A stretch of DNA of 64,000 bases from Sediminibacterium salmoneum NBRC 103935 (lineage in GTDB: Bacteria; Bacteroidota; Bacteroidia; Chitinophagales; Chitinophagaceae): the NCBI RefSeq assembly GCF_000511175.1, contig NZ_KI866530.1, positions 3,120,812 to 3,184,811 on the forward strand. The letters are read 5' to 3'. Position numbers and translations under genes: made by a program. Below, one piece after another: positions 35,762-44,632 of this stretch. Under the pieces are notes generated by a model, which was given only the letters and a program-made list of their open reading frames with translations, did not search any database and was not told where the DNA came from. How positions within the stretch are numbered: the first letter of the stretch is position 1; each line of letters starts with the position of its first letter.

Positions 35762-35934
35762 ATAACTGCTTCCAACATCGGCATTGCAAAAGCTGGGCTA
35801 TTGCACTCGGCCCATCGGCTGTTGGATTTCTGACCAGGCTTCAGTAATTTGACTTTAGTTAATTGAGGTTTTAGTGGCCAAGCAAGCAGAAGGAACATCT
35901 TCCCCAGCCTTCGCAAAGCCTTCGACGTTAGCAG
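35762..35934 (+). repeat. attC-like site 3
   Basis: The left end (AACTGCTTCCAAC, to 35776) matches the reverse complement of its cassette's start (GTTGGCAGCAATTAT) at 13 of 15 positions. Arms GGCATTGC..AGCTGGG / CCCAGC..GCAAAGCC. Right end GACGTTAGCAG. Its middle is related to sites 1, 5 and 6. Confidence 0.75.
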
Positions 35935-36146
35935 AAAGCGTATTTGATAGCATCGCAACTATGAAACAGATGACTAAAAACTTAAACTGAGCAGCAAGAA
36001 AAAAACATTTTGACAGGTGGACACATACATAACAGAAACTCGGCTTCGTGATACATTAGTTTTACAGGCAGACCCTCAAGCCAACGCAATAAAAAAATTA
36101 AAACACCCCACCGCACAAAAAAAATGAATTTCTATGGCTACCCACA
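35935..36146. other. Start of an incomplete fourth cassette, no gene seen
   Basis: AT-rich DNA after the GTT at 35927. No convincing coding frame was found. The expected left end of a matching attC (CTGCTAAC) was not seen before the defence operon, so the array looks broken here. Confidence 0.4.
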
Positions 36147-36211
36147 TTGCACACATTTGGTGGCTGCCCCACCCTCAAACCCCACGCAATGCAGCCACCA
36201 AAAGAGTGCAA
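36147..36211. repeat. Hairpin bracketing the defence operon, left
   Basis: Arms TTGCACACATTTGGTGGCTGC (36147-36167) and GCAGCCACCAAAAGAGTGCAA (36191-36211). They pair except at ACA against AGA, leaving an internal bulge. The right-hand partner at 49950-50007 has the same motif and bulge. Confidence 0.65.
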
Positions 36212-36392
36212 TTTTTGCCAACGCTTTGAAAGTATTAGCATTAGACAAAATATTAACAAAAACAGCCGGGTGTATCAGCAAAAACAATACTTTGCTTTTT
36301 GTTAATAAGATGTATCTCATACAGAGTAATTATTCGATAATATTTTCATTATTTTACGAGGTTAAAATGACAGTTAGACAAGCAGTTAAAAA

Positions 36393-37277
36393 ATGAGTTT
36401 AGTAAGTTCAGAAATAACAAAATATACGTTCTCAGGCCATGACTCTTTTCAGTGCCGACAACTTTGGCTGAAAAAGGGTTTTGACTTTGTTCAAGACGGA
36501 CAATCATTCAATAATGAAGATGCTGTGGTTAAACTTGGCGTGGGAAAAAATATGGTTTCTGCCATTCGTTATTGGTTAAAAGCATTCAACATCATTGACA
36601 ATAAAGATAAACCAACTGAATTTGGCATCAAGCTCCTTGACAACATTGAAGGCTACGACCCATTCTTGGAAGATGAGGCAAGTATCTGGCTTTTACATTA
36701 TCAACTAGTAAAGACAGGACTTGCATCAACTTACAGTATCATTTTCAATGAATTCAGAAAAGAAAAACTGTTCTTCAATAAAGAAACTTATGTAAATTAC
36801 CTTAAGCGTAGAAAGGAAACAGAACCTTCATTAGCTTTTAATGACAATACAGTAGCAGACGATTTTGTTGTTTTTGTAAAAATGTATCAAGGTAGCGAAT
36901 CGAGTAAAGATGTTGAGGATAGCTTTTCAGGAATTTTATCAGAGATTGAATTGCTTAAAACTATCGGAAAAGGAAAAGAGGAACAATATCAAATAGAAAA
37001 TAGTGAAAGAGACAAACTGCCAGAGGCAGTTTTGCTCTTTTCTATTATTGACAATCCTAATTACGGCAATTCAATTTCTCTTAATTCTCTCGAATATGAC
37101 AACAACAGTCCGGGTTCAATTTTTTCTTTGAATCGTTCAGGCTTAACAAATAAGATTGCAGATATAGTAGGCGATTACAAGGATATCACGTTCACAGACC
37201 ATGCAGGAATAAAAGAACTTCAATTCAAAAACAAACCAAATGCTTATTCAATTTTAGACACTTATTATGGCAAATAA
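36393..37277 (+). CDS. DUF4007 family protein, first gene of the defence operon
   Basis: 294 residues. It opens with YTFSGHDSFQCRQLWLKKGFDFV and continues with LGVGKNMVSAIRYWLKAFNI, the hallmark of DUF4007, a family found beside phosphorothioation-type genes. It probably has winged-helix-like DNA-binding parts. The exact role is unknown. It overlaps the next gene by 11 bases, and the next nine genes follow with gaps of nine bases or less or with overlaps, so it likely heads one transcript. Confidence 0.8.
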   Translation: MSLVSSEITKYTFSGHDSFQCRQLWLKKGFDFVQDGQSFNNEDAVVKLGVGKNMVSAIRYWLKAFNIIDNKDKPTEFGIKLLDNIEGYDPFLEDEASIWLLHYQLVKTGLASTYSIIFNEFRKEKLFFNKETYVNYLKRRKETEPSLAFNDNTVADDFVVFVKMYQGSESSKDVEDSFSGILSEIELLKTIGKGKEEQYQIENSERDKLPEAVLLFSIIDNPNYGNSISLNSLEYDNNSPGSIFSLNRSGLTNKIADIVGDYKDITFTDHAGIKELQFKNKPNAYSILDTYYGK

Positions 37278-40200
37278 TTTCACAACTTCAGTAAATATCC
37301 TTAGAGATACAGAGAGGGATTTTAATTACATCCCTACACCTAATGCCAAGCAAGTTGTTAGTCAGATTGCGAACGACTTTAAAAGAGGCATTCGTTCATT
37401 CAATATAATCGGAACATATGGCACGGGAAAATCATCATTCCTTTTGGCTTTAGAACAAAGCATTATTGGAACAAAACGTTACTTTGAACCAAATTTTATT
37501 GCAGCAAAACCTAAAGTTGACTTTATTAAAATTGTTGGTTCATACAGTTCCATTGTTGAACAATTTGCTGACATTTTTGACGTAACAACAACCAAAAATA
37601 AACACGAGAATATACTCTCTGAAATATTCAATCGCTATCACGCACTTGGAAAAAGCAATGGAATTTTGTTTCTGCTTCTCGATGAGTTTGGCAAATTTTT
37701 AGAGTATGCAAGCAAACACAATCCTGAAAATGAACTTTACTTTATACAGCAGTTAGCTGAATTCTGCAATAATCCAAAGCACAATATTGTTTTAATTACT
37801 ACTGTGCATCAAAGTTTTGAATCGTATGCATATTCACTTACAAGTACACAAAAACAAGAATGGACAAAGGTTAAAGGCCGTTTCAGAGAAATAACTTTCA
37901 ATGAACCTGTTGAGCAACTTTTATTCTTAGCATCAGAATATGTTGCCGATAATTTTGACAACAAGGCTTCAAAAGGGCAAATTGAACAATGTCTAAGATT
38001 AGCGGAAACTACCAAAGCATTTAACTTTAACAAGGATTTTGTAAAAGAGATTTCGACTAAGCTTTTTCCCTTAGATATACTTTCAGCAAATATTCTTACC
38101 CTATCACTACAGCGATACGGCCAAAATGAAAGAAGCTTGTTTTCATTTCTTGAAAGCACCGACCACACGGGACTTTCAAAATTTAATAAGCGAGAAAATC
38201 CTTTTTACAATTTAAGTTGTGTTTACGATTACTTGAATTTCAACTTCTATTCGTTTATCACTTCAAAATATAATCCTGATTTTTCATCTTGGAGTTCAAT
38301 TCGTTCCTCGTTAGAGGAAGTAGAAAGAGCATTTGACACTCATATTAATGACTATGCAAAAACAATTAAGACAATAGGTTTATTAAATATATTTTCAGCA
38401 AGCGGTTCAATTTTAGATGGTAACTTTTTAATTGGATACCTTGAAACTGCCTGCGGTATTTCTAATGCCAAAACAATAATTCAAAATCTCGAAACGAAAA
38501 ATATTATTCGTTATCGTTCACACAGCAAGCGTTATATCTTATTTGAAGGAACTGACTTAGATATTCAAACGGCATTAATTGAAGCTGGAAATAAAATATC
38601 AGAAGTAAGTGACATTACTGCGTTGCTGAACAAATATTTTCAGTTTACACCAGTATTTGCAAAACTATATTCATACGAAACAGGAACTCCTAGGTTTTTT
38701 GAATTTAAAATATCAGAACATCCAATAAACGCTATGCCTGAGGGTGAAATTGATGGTTTTGTCAATCTTGTTTTCAATAGTAAATTAAAAATTACAGAAG
38801 TTGAAGAAGCATCTAAAAGTCAAAAGGAAGCTATAGTGTACTGTTTTTTCAAGAATTCAACTGAGATTAAAAACCTATTGTTTGAGATTGAGAAAATTGA
38901 GAAAGTAATTGAAGAGAACAAGGAAGATAAAGTTGCAAAACGAGAATTAGAAAACATTGCTGATGCTCAAAAACGTTTATTAAATCATTACATTACAGAC
39001 AGCATTTATTCAGGTAGTAAAGAAGTTAAATGGTTTTTTAAAGGAGAGGAAAAGAAAATTGCTGACAAGAAAGATTTCAATAAGTTACTTTCACAAGTAT
39101 GCAGCACAATTTACGATGCAACACCAGTTTTCAAAAACGAATTAGTAAACAAGCATAAAATCAGTGCTTCCATTCATTCCGCTAAACGCAATTACTTTAA
39201 AGCTCTTGCAAATAACTGGGATAAAGAAAACTTAGGGTTTGATGAAGCGAAGTTTCCACCTGAAAAGACTATTTACCTGTCTTTGCTTAAAGAAAACGGC
39301 ATCTCTCCTATTCGTGAGAATGCTTTTGACGTTATAACTATTGATAAACATTCTAGTTTCAATAAACTCTGGAAAGTATCAGAGAAATTTCTTGAAAGTG
39401 CAAAGTCAGATCAAAGGACAATTTCTGATTTTGTAGAAACACTTAGCAAAAGACCTTTTAAGTTAAAACAAGGGCTTATTGATTTTTGGGTTCCAACATT
39501 CCTATTTATAAAAAGAGAGGATTTTGCATTATTCAATGAAAATGGCTACATCCCAACACTTTCAGACGAAAATCTTGAACTGATTGCCAAGTATCCACAA
39601 CAATATTCTATTAAAACATTTGATATTGAAGGCGTAAAACTTGATATCTTCAATAGTTACAGGGCATTTTTAAATCAATCAAAGGAAACAAAGTTTGATA
39701 ACAATTCGTTTATCGAGACTATAAAACCATTTATTGTTTTCTACAAACAACTTCCTGAGTACTCAAAACAGACAAAACGCCTCTCTTCAGCAGCTTTAAA
39801 AATTCGTCAGGCAATTGCTACAAGCAAAGACCCAGAAGAAACATTCTTTGAATCGTTTCCGAACGCTTTAGGAATTTCATTAAACACATTGCAACAGGAC
39901 AAATCAAAGTTGCAGAACTATACAAATAATTTACAAAACGCTGTAAGGGAGTTACGTACTTCTTATGATGGACTTATTAAACGATTTGTGGAATTTATTT
40001 GTGATGAGTTTGTAGGTAAATCTGTGGATTTTGACGACTATAAAGAGCATTTACAGCAGAGATATTCAAAACTTAAAAAGCATTTGCTTTTAGCCAATCA
40101 AAAAACATTCGTTCAACGAATTGATTCAGCTCTTGATGATAAAAAGGCATGGTTAAATTCAATAGCACAGGCAGTTGTTGGCAAAACGCTTGAGAACTTC

Positions 40201-40488
40201 AATGATGAAGATGAAATAACACTTTATGAAAAATTCAAGTCTGTAATTTTAGAGTTAGACAGCTTAACAAATATTTCAAAAGCGGATATTGATGAAAATA
40301 CTGAAGAAGTTATAGGAGTAAAGATTGATACATTTTTTAGCAATATCAATCCGAAGATTGTAAGAGTACCTAAGAAAAAAGCGGAAGAAATTGAACAACT
40401 GAAAACAGCGTTGAAGAAAAAACTAGGCTCTGACAAAACATCTAATATTGCTGCTGTATTAAATTTATTAAAAGAACTATTGCAATGA
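37267..40488 (+). CDS. Large P-loop ATPase of the defence operon
   Basis: 1073 residues. Walker A is GTYGTGKSS (about 49-57) and Walker B LFLLLDEFGKFLEY (about 135-147). Long helical regions follow, with coiled-coil-rich stretches near 525-570 (IEKIEKVIEENKEDKVAKREL) and near the C-terminus. The size and the DEFGKFLE motif recall both BREX BrxC and the DptF/DndF restriction ATPase; the DndA/C/D-like neighbours favour a role in phosphorothioation-linked restriction. It overlaps DUF4007 by 11 bases and the PP-loop gene by four (ATGA). Confidence 0.72.
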   Translation: MANNFTTSVNILRDTERDFNYIPTPNAKQVVSQIANDFKRGIRSFNIIGTYGTGKSSFLLALEQSIIGTKRYFEPNFIAAKPKVDFIKIVGSYSSIVEQFADIFDVTTTKNKHENILSEIFNRYHALGKSNGILFLLLDEFGKFLEYASKHNPENELYFIQQLAEFCNNPKHNIVLITTVHQSFESYAYSLTSTQKQEWTKVKGRFREITFNEPVEQLLFLASEYVADNFDNKASKGQIEQCLRLAETTKAFNFNKDFVKEISTKLFPLDILSANILTLSLQRYGQNERSLFSFLESTDHTGLSKFNKRENPFYNLSCVYDYLNFNFYSFITSKYNPDFSSWSSIRSSLEEVERAFDTHINDYAKTIKTIGLLNIFSASGSILDGNFLIGYLETACGISNAKTIIQNLETKNIIRYRSHSKRYILFEGTDLDIQTALIEAGNKISEVSDITALLNKYFQFTPVFAKLYSYETGTPRFFEFKISEHPINAMPEGEIDGFVNLVFNSKLKITEVEEASKSQKEAIVYCFFKNSTEIKNLLFEIEKIEKVIEENKEDKVAKRELENIADAQKRLLNHYITDSIYSGSKEVKWFFKGEEKKIADKKDFNKLLSQVCSTIYDATPVFKNELVNKHKISASIHSAKRNYFKALANNWDKENLGFDEAKFPPEKTIYLSLLKENGISPIRENAFDVITIDKHSSFNKLWKVSEKFLESAKSDQRTISDFVETLSKRPFKLKQGLIDFWVPTFLFIKREDFALFNENGYIPTLSDENLELIAKYPQQYSIKTFDIEGVKLDIFNSYRAFLNQSKETKFDNNSFIETIKPFIVFYKQLPEYSKQTKRLSSAALKIRQAIATSKDPEETFFESFPNALGISLNTLQQDKSKLQNYTNNLQNAVRELRTSYDGLIKRFVEFICDEFVGKSVDFDDYKEHLQQRYSKLKKHLLLANQKTFVQRIDSALDDKKAWLNSIAQAVVGKTLENFNDEDEITLYEKFKSVILELDSLTNISKADIDENTEEVIGVKIDTFFSNINPKIVRVPKKKAEEIEQLKTALKKKLGSDKTSNIAAVLNLLKELLQ

Positions 40489-41588
40489 GTAAAGTAAGGC
40501 ACGTATTAGGAATTTCGGGTGGCAAAGACAGTGCAGCTTTAGCCATTTATATGAAAACAAAATATCCATCATTGGATATTGAGTTTTATTCATGTGATAC
40601 AGGAAAGGAACTAGATGAAACCTATCAGCTAATCAAGAATCTTGAAGTTTATCTTGGCATCAAGATTAATTTGTTGCAAGCCGCTCAAAACAGCTCTGAA
40701 GACCCATTTGACCACTTTCTGAAAATGTATGGTGGATTTTTACCCTCATCTAATTCGAGGTGGTGCACCAAAAAGCTAAAACTTGAACCTTTTGAAAAAT
40801 ATGTAGGAAACGACCCTGTAATATCTTATGTTGGTATTCGTGGCGATGAAGAAAGAGAAGGTTACATTTCTACCAAGAAAAACATCCAATCAATTTTTCC
40901 TTTTAGAAAGAATATTTGGAGTGAAGATGTAATTTCCAAAATGTTGAGCAATCAAAACTTTGACAAGTTGCAATCACTTGCAAAAAACATTGACTTTGGA
41001 AGGTTCCAAGACAAAGCAGCACAGATCATTTCAAAAAAGCTAGATAGTTCGTTTACGCAGGCACAGAAACTAAATTCATTACTTGACACAGATGTTAAGG
41101 CTTTTAATCATTTGGTTTTCGATTTCCTCAAAACAACCGATTACCCATTAGCAAATGAATCTTCATTTGTTTTACTTGATAATGAAGATGTTTTAGTGAG
41201 GGATGACATTTTTAAAATTCTGGAAGAAAGTGGAGTTGGTGTGCCGGCTTACTACAAAAAAATTGATTTCGACATAAACGGAAAAACAGGACAATATTCT
41301 AGAAGCCGTTCCGGTTGTTTCTTTTGTTTCTTTCAACAAAAAATCGAATGGGTATGGCTATACGAACAGCATCCAGACTTATACAAAAAAGCAATGGAAT
41401 ATGAAAAAGATGGCTACACTTGGGGACAACACGAAAGCTTGGAAGAATTGATACAGCCAGAAAGAATGGCTGCAATCAAGGAAGAGTATGTTAAAAGAAT
41501 GGAAAGAAAGTCGCAAATAAAATCACCCTACCTTGTTGACATCCTTGGTGAAGCTGAAGGCGAAGGGTGTGCAGCTTGTTTTATTTAA
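40485..41588 (+). CDS. DndC-like PP-loop (PAPS-reductase family) sulfur-transfer protein
   Basis: 367 residues. The PP-loop SGGKDSAAL (11-19) shows an adenylating enzyme of the PAPS reductase family; RWCTKKLK about residue 92 is the family's Cys region. Further cysteines (SGCFFCFFQQ near 280, and the C-terminal EGCAACF) could ligate an Fe-S cluster, as in DndC. DndC replaces a non-bridging phosphate oxygen with sulfur using sulfur from DndA. It is coupled to the ATPase by ATGA and encoded with a cysteine desulfurase, which supports the sulfur role. Confidence 0.82.
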   Translation: MSKVRHVLGISGGKDSAALAIYMKTKYPSLDIEFYSCDTGKELDETYQLIKNLEVYLGIKINLLQAAQNSSEDPFDHFLKMYGGFLPSSNSRWCTKKLKLEPFEKYVGNDPVISYVGIRGDEEREGYISTKKNIQSIFPFRKNIWSEDVISKMLSNQNFDKLQSLAKNIDFGRFQDKAAQIISKKLDSSFTQAQKLNSLLDTDVKAFNHLVFDFLKTTDYPLANESSFVLLDNEDVLVRDDIFKILEESGVGVPAYYKKIDFDINGKTGQYSRSRSGCFFCFFQQKIEWVWLYEQHPDLYKKAMEYEKDGYTWGQHESLEELIQPERMAAIKEEYVKRMERKSQIKSPYLVDILGEAEGEGCAACFI

Positions 41589-41597
41589 CTTACAAAT

Positions 41598-42623
41598 ATG
41601 GAAGTAAAGAGCAAACAATATACTATCGAGGAAATATACAATTTCAAAAATCGAATTGATCCTAAACCTCAATATCAAAGAACTCCAGTCTGGAAAATTG
41701 ATAGAAAAAGACTATTGATTGATTCAATTTTTAAGGGCTATGATTTACCCAAATTTTATCTTAATGATATCAAGGGAAACGCCTTTTACGATTTTGAAGT
41801 TTGTGATGGGCAACAACGACTTAGAACTATTTGGGAGTTTTATGAAGATAAATTCAGTCTAGGTAAAAATGTAACATTTAACTCTAATACTCTTGACGGC
41901 AAAAAGTTCTCAGAGCTAAATCAACAAGCGCAAGATTATTTTAAACATTTCAGTTTGACAATTGCTCTAATTGTAAAAGCTAGCCATAATGAAATTCGTG
42001 ATCTATTTGCTAGACTGCAAAAAGGAATGGGATTAAATCAAGCTGAGTTAAGAAGAGCACTATCAACACATATTGGTTCTTACGTAGAATCAATTGTTGA
42101 TAATCACGTTTTTTTCAAAAATTGCGGTTTCCCCGATTTAAGAAATAAACACCAAGATTATATAGACCATGTGATCGCCTATATGGTTAACGACTTTTTA
42201 TTTGATTTTAAAGGTCAAAGCCTTAAGGATGTTTATGTTAATATTTCTGCCCTACATGCTACTCAGCTAATTAAGGACGTAGCAAACGTTTTAGATGATG
42301 TTGAGAAAATCAATTCTCATTCTGTTGGAATATTTAGAAATAAGTGGGCTTTCGTTGATTCATTCATACTTATTTATCAAAATCGAAAGGATTCAAAAAA
42401 AGTAATGCATAAGGAATTCGCTAATGCATTCAATCAATTTGAAAAATTAAGGAAATTACACAACAAAAATCCAAGAAATTTGATTGAAAAAACTTCACCA
42501 AGCGATGAAGACAAAAGATTGTATGAATACATAACTTCTTTTACAAAGGATGGTAATTTGAAAGCTAACATGAAAAGAAGAAATGAAGCCTTTATATCAC
42601 AATTTAGACATCTATTTAAATAA
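41598..42623 (+). CDS. DUF262 domain protein
   Basis: 341 residues. The N-terminal half is DUF262 (ParB/GmrS-like): KPQYQRTPVWKIDRKRLLIDSI, then the nucleotide-binding motif VCDGQQRLRTIWEF (about 73-86). No C-terminal DUF1524 HNH nuclease is seen, unlike GmrSD or SspE, so this is a stand-alone DUF262 protein with a helical tail. SspE uses its DUF262 domain to sense phosphorothioate DNA with NTP hydrolysis; a comparable sensor role here is inferred from context. Confidence 0.8.
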   Translation: MEVKSKQYTIEEIYNFKNRIDPKPQYQRTPVWKIDRKRLLIDSIFKGYDLPKFYLNDIKGNAFYDFEVCDGQQRLRTIWEFYEDKFSLGKNVTFNSNTLDGKKFSELNQQAQDYFKHFSLTIALIVKASHNEIRDLFARLQKGMGLNQAELRRALSTHIGSYVESIVDNHVFFKNCGFPDLRNKHQDYIDHVIAYMVNDFLFDFKGQSLKDVYVNISALHATQLIKDVANVLDDVEKINSHSVGIFRNKWAFVDSFILIYQNRKDSKKVMHKEFANAFNQFEKLRKLHNKNPRNLIEKTSPSDEDKRLYEYITSFTKDGNLKANMKRRNEAFISQFRHLFK

Positions 42624-42629
42624 AAATTT

Positions 42630-43490
42630 ATGGGATTTGATTCAGGCAAAATACCTATTGATTTAATTGATTCTTTTAAGCAAGGGAAAGGTGGATTATT
42701 CGTTGGAGCAGGACTTTCACAAAGTGCCGGTTTGCCAAATTGGGAAGGCCTGCTCAATGACCTTATAACACTTGCTGAGAAAGTAAGTTACAAGCCAAAC
42801 AAAGAATTCATTGACAGTTGTAGGGAGTTAGTAAAACAACCATCAAAATATTTAATTCTTGCTCAAGAGTTAAAGGATTTTTTACAAGATTCGTTTAGAA
42901 AATATATAATTGAAAAATATTCAGACAAATGTCCACCTCCAACTGATAATCACATTGCGGTCATTAAATTTCCTTATCAGTTTATTATCACAACTAATTA
43001 TGACACTCTTTTAGAAAATGCTTACGTTAAAGTTCATGGAAAGCAGGCAAAAGTTCATTCATTTAAAGACAGTCCAGATATTGCATATGACCTTTGGAAT
43101 GGCAGACCTTTTATTTTGAAAGCACATGGAGATGCAAATAAAGCACAACAAGGTGTAATCCTTACTGAAAATGATTACAGACAAATTCTGTTTCAAGAAA
43201 AAGGATACCAAAGTATTTTACAATCTCTATTTACAACAAAAACGGTTTTGTTTTTAGGTTCATCTTTATCTGACCCTGAACTGAAATTGCTTTTAAGTTT
43301 TATTCACAGCTCATTTCATGGAGGTGGCCCTTCTCACTATGCATTAATTTCAGAAGAAGAAATGAATAGCGTTGAAGCTGAGAGTTGGAGAAAAAACTTC
43401 AATATTCAAATAATTCCTTATTCACCTGCAAGTGGACATAAGGAAGTTTCTGAATTTATTAATGAGTTTGGCAAGTTAGTAGCTTCATGA
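42630..43490 (+). CDS. SIR2-like NAD-binding protein, probable defence NADase
   Basis: 286 residues. SIR2 motifs: GGLFVGAGLSQSAGLPNW (about 21-38, NAD loop), FIITTNYDTLL (Asn123, Asp125) and KAHGDAN (His166). The small zinc-binding module of deacetylase sirtuins is absent. SIR2-like proteins in Thoeris, DSR and short pAgo systems destroy NAD and abort infection; the same is proposed here. It lies in the middle of the operon, seven bases after the DUF262 stop, and overlaps the desulfurase start as ATGA. Confidence 0.85.
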   Translation: MGFDSGKIPIDLIDSFKQGKGGLFVGAGLSQSAGLPNWEGLLNDLITLAEKVSYKPNKEFIDSCRELVKQPSKYLILAQELKDFLQDSFRKYIIEKYSDKCPPPTDNHIAVIKFPYQFIITTNYDTLLENAYVKVHGKQAKVHSFKDSPDIAYDLWNGRPFILKAHGDANKAQQGVILTENDYRQILFQEKGYQSILQSLFTTKTVLFLGSSLSDPELKLLLSFIHSSFHGGGPSHYALISEEEMNSVEAESWRKNFNIQIIPYSPASGHKEVSEFINEFGKLVAS

Positions 43491-44632
43491 ATCTTAATGA
43501 AATAATATATCTTGATTACAACTCTACAACTCCGATTGACAAGAGAGTGTTGGATGCCATGTCACCTTTCTTATCAGATAATTTTGCCAACCCAAGCAGC
43601 ACTCATCATTTCGGCATAAATCTTAACGAAGCAGTCAAGAAAGCAAGAATACAAGTCGCAGATTTTATTGGTGCTGAGGAAAACGAAATACTTTATACAA
43701 GCGGAGCTACCGAAGCGATCAATATTGCTATAAAAGGCGTTGCAGAAAATTATTCTGCAAAAGGAAAACATATCATTACCGATTCAACAGAGCATTATGC
43801 AGTGCTTGACACTTGCAAACATCTTGAAAACAAAGGTTACGAAATAACCTACTTGCCAGTTTCAAAAGAAGGCTTGATTGATTTGACCGAACTTAGAAAC
43901 TCATTAAGAGCAGACACAATTTTAGTTTGTGTTATGTACGTAAACAACGAAACTGGAGTCATTCAACCCATCAAAGAAATTGCTTCAATTGCCCATGAAG
44001 CAGGTGCATTGTTCATGACAGATGCAACACAAGCAACTGGGAAAATAGAAATTGATGTTGATGATTTGGGAATTGACTTATTGTGTTTGAGTGGACATAA
44101 AATGTATGTTCCCAAAGGAATCGGAGCTCTATATATGCGTAAAGAGATTAAGCTGCCAACATTTATGCATGGTGGTGGTCACGAAAAAGGAATTCGTAGC
44201 GGAACACTGAATGTCCCAGGAATTATTGCTCTTGCAAAGGCGTGTGAAATTGCTCAATCAGAAATGAAACAAGATTCAGATAGAATTTCTGCACTACTTA
44301 ATGAATTAGAGAGTAAGTTGCTGAAAATTGACGGTGCTTTTGTAAACGGCAACAGAGAGCATAGGATTTGTAACACCACCAACATTTGTTTTCCTAATGT
44401 GGATGCAAATGTTCTGATTGGAAGAATGAAAAATGTTGCCGTTTCAAATGGTTCTGCCTGTACATCAGCGGTTGTTAAACCCTCTCATGTTTTGACAGCA
44501 ATGGGTTTAAGTGAAGATGAAGCATTTGGCTCAATAAGATTTTCGTTGGGTAAATTTAATACTCAACAAGAAGTCTTATCAGCAATAAAATTGATATCGG
44601 AGTTAGTCACTAATCAGTATAATGATGCTTAG
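43487..44632 (+). CDS. Cysteine desulfurase, DndA/IscS-like
   Basis: 381 residues, PLP-dependent. Lys205 in LSGHKMYVPKG binds PLP, His103 (TEHYA) stacks on it, and Cys325 in NGSACTSAVV carries the persulfide. The N-terminus reads IYLDYNSTTPID. It mobilises sulfur from L-cysteine; next to a DndC-like protein it most likely supplies sulfur for DNA backbone modification and not for general Fe-S assembly, though IscS function cannot be excluded. Coupled upstream by ATGA and overlapping the next gene by 11 bases. Confidence 0.9.
   Translation: MNLNEIIYLDYNSTTPIDKRVLDAMSPFLSDNFANPSSTHHFGINLNEAVKKARIQVADFIGAEENEILYTSGATEAINIAIKGVAENYSAKGKHIITDSTEHYAVLDTCKHLENKGYEITYLPVSKEGLIDLTELRNSLRADTILVCVMYVNNETGVIQPIKEIASIAHEAGALFMTDATQATGKIEIDVDDLGIDLLCLSGHKMYVPKGIGALYMRKEIKLPTFMHGGGHEKGIRSGTLNVPGIIALAKACEIAQSEMKQDSDRISALLNELESKLLKIDGAFVNGNREHRICNTTNICFPNVDANVLIGRMKNVAVSNGSACTSAVVKPSHVLTAMGLSEDEAFGSIRFSLGKFNTQQEVLSAIKLISELVTNQYNDA

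Larger units (their letters stand above)
30081..35934 (+). mobile_element. Integron-like cassette array 1
   Basis: Layout: conserved left flank (30081-30208), tyrosine recombinase, conserved right flank ending at a GTT (candidate attI, 31211-31213), then cassettes 31211-31896, 31897-34304 and 34305-35926, each closed by a palindromic attC-like site. All genes read in one direction. A fourth cassette begins at 35927; its attC was not found. The recombinase points towards the cassettes, unlike most integrons. A similar platform without the recombinase lies at 61695-61950. Confidence 0.8.

Noticed and set aside
29539..36392. Classical tRNA-integrated island at tRNA-Met
   Set aside because: I saw no direct repeat of the tRNA 3' end downstream, and the recombinase is tied to the attI/attC layout instead.
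36124..36396. Possible 90-residue gene before the defence operon
   Set aside because: It crosses the bracketing hairpin, has no family resemblance and a biased composition.
37267..40488. BREX (BrxC) or DISARM assignment for the large ATPase
   Set aside because: No PglX, PglZ, BrxA/B or DrmA/B/C-type neighbours; cysteine desulfurase, DndC-like and DndD-like genes favour a phosphorothioation-type operon.
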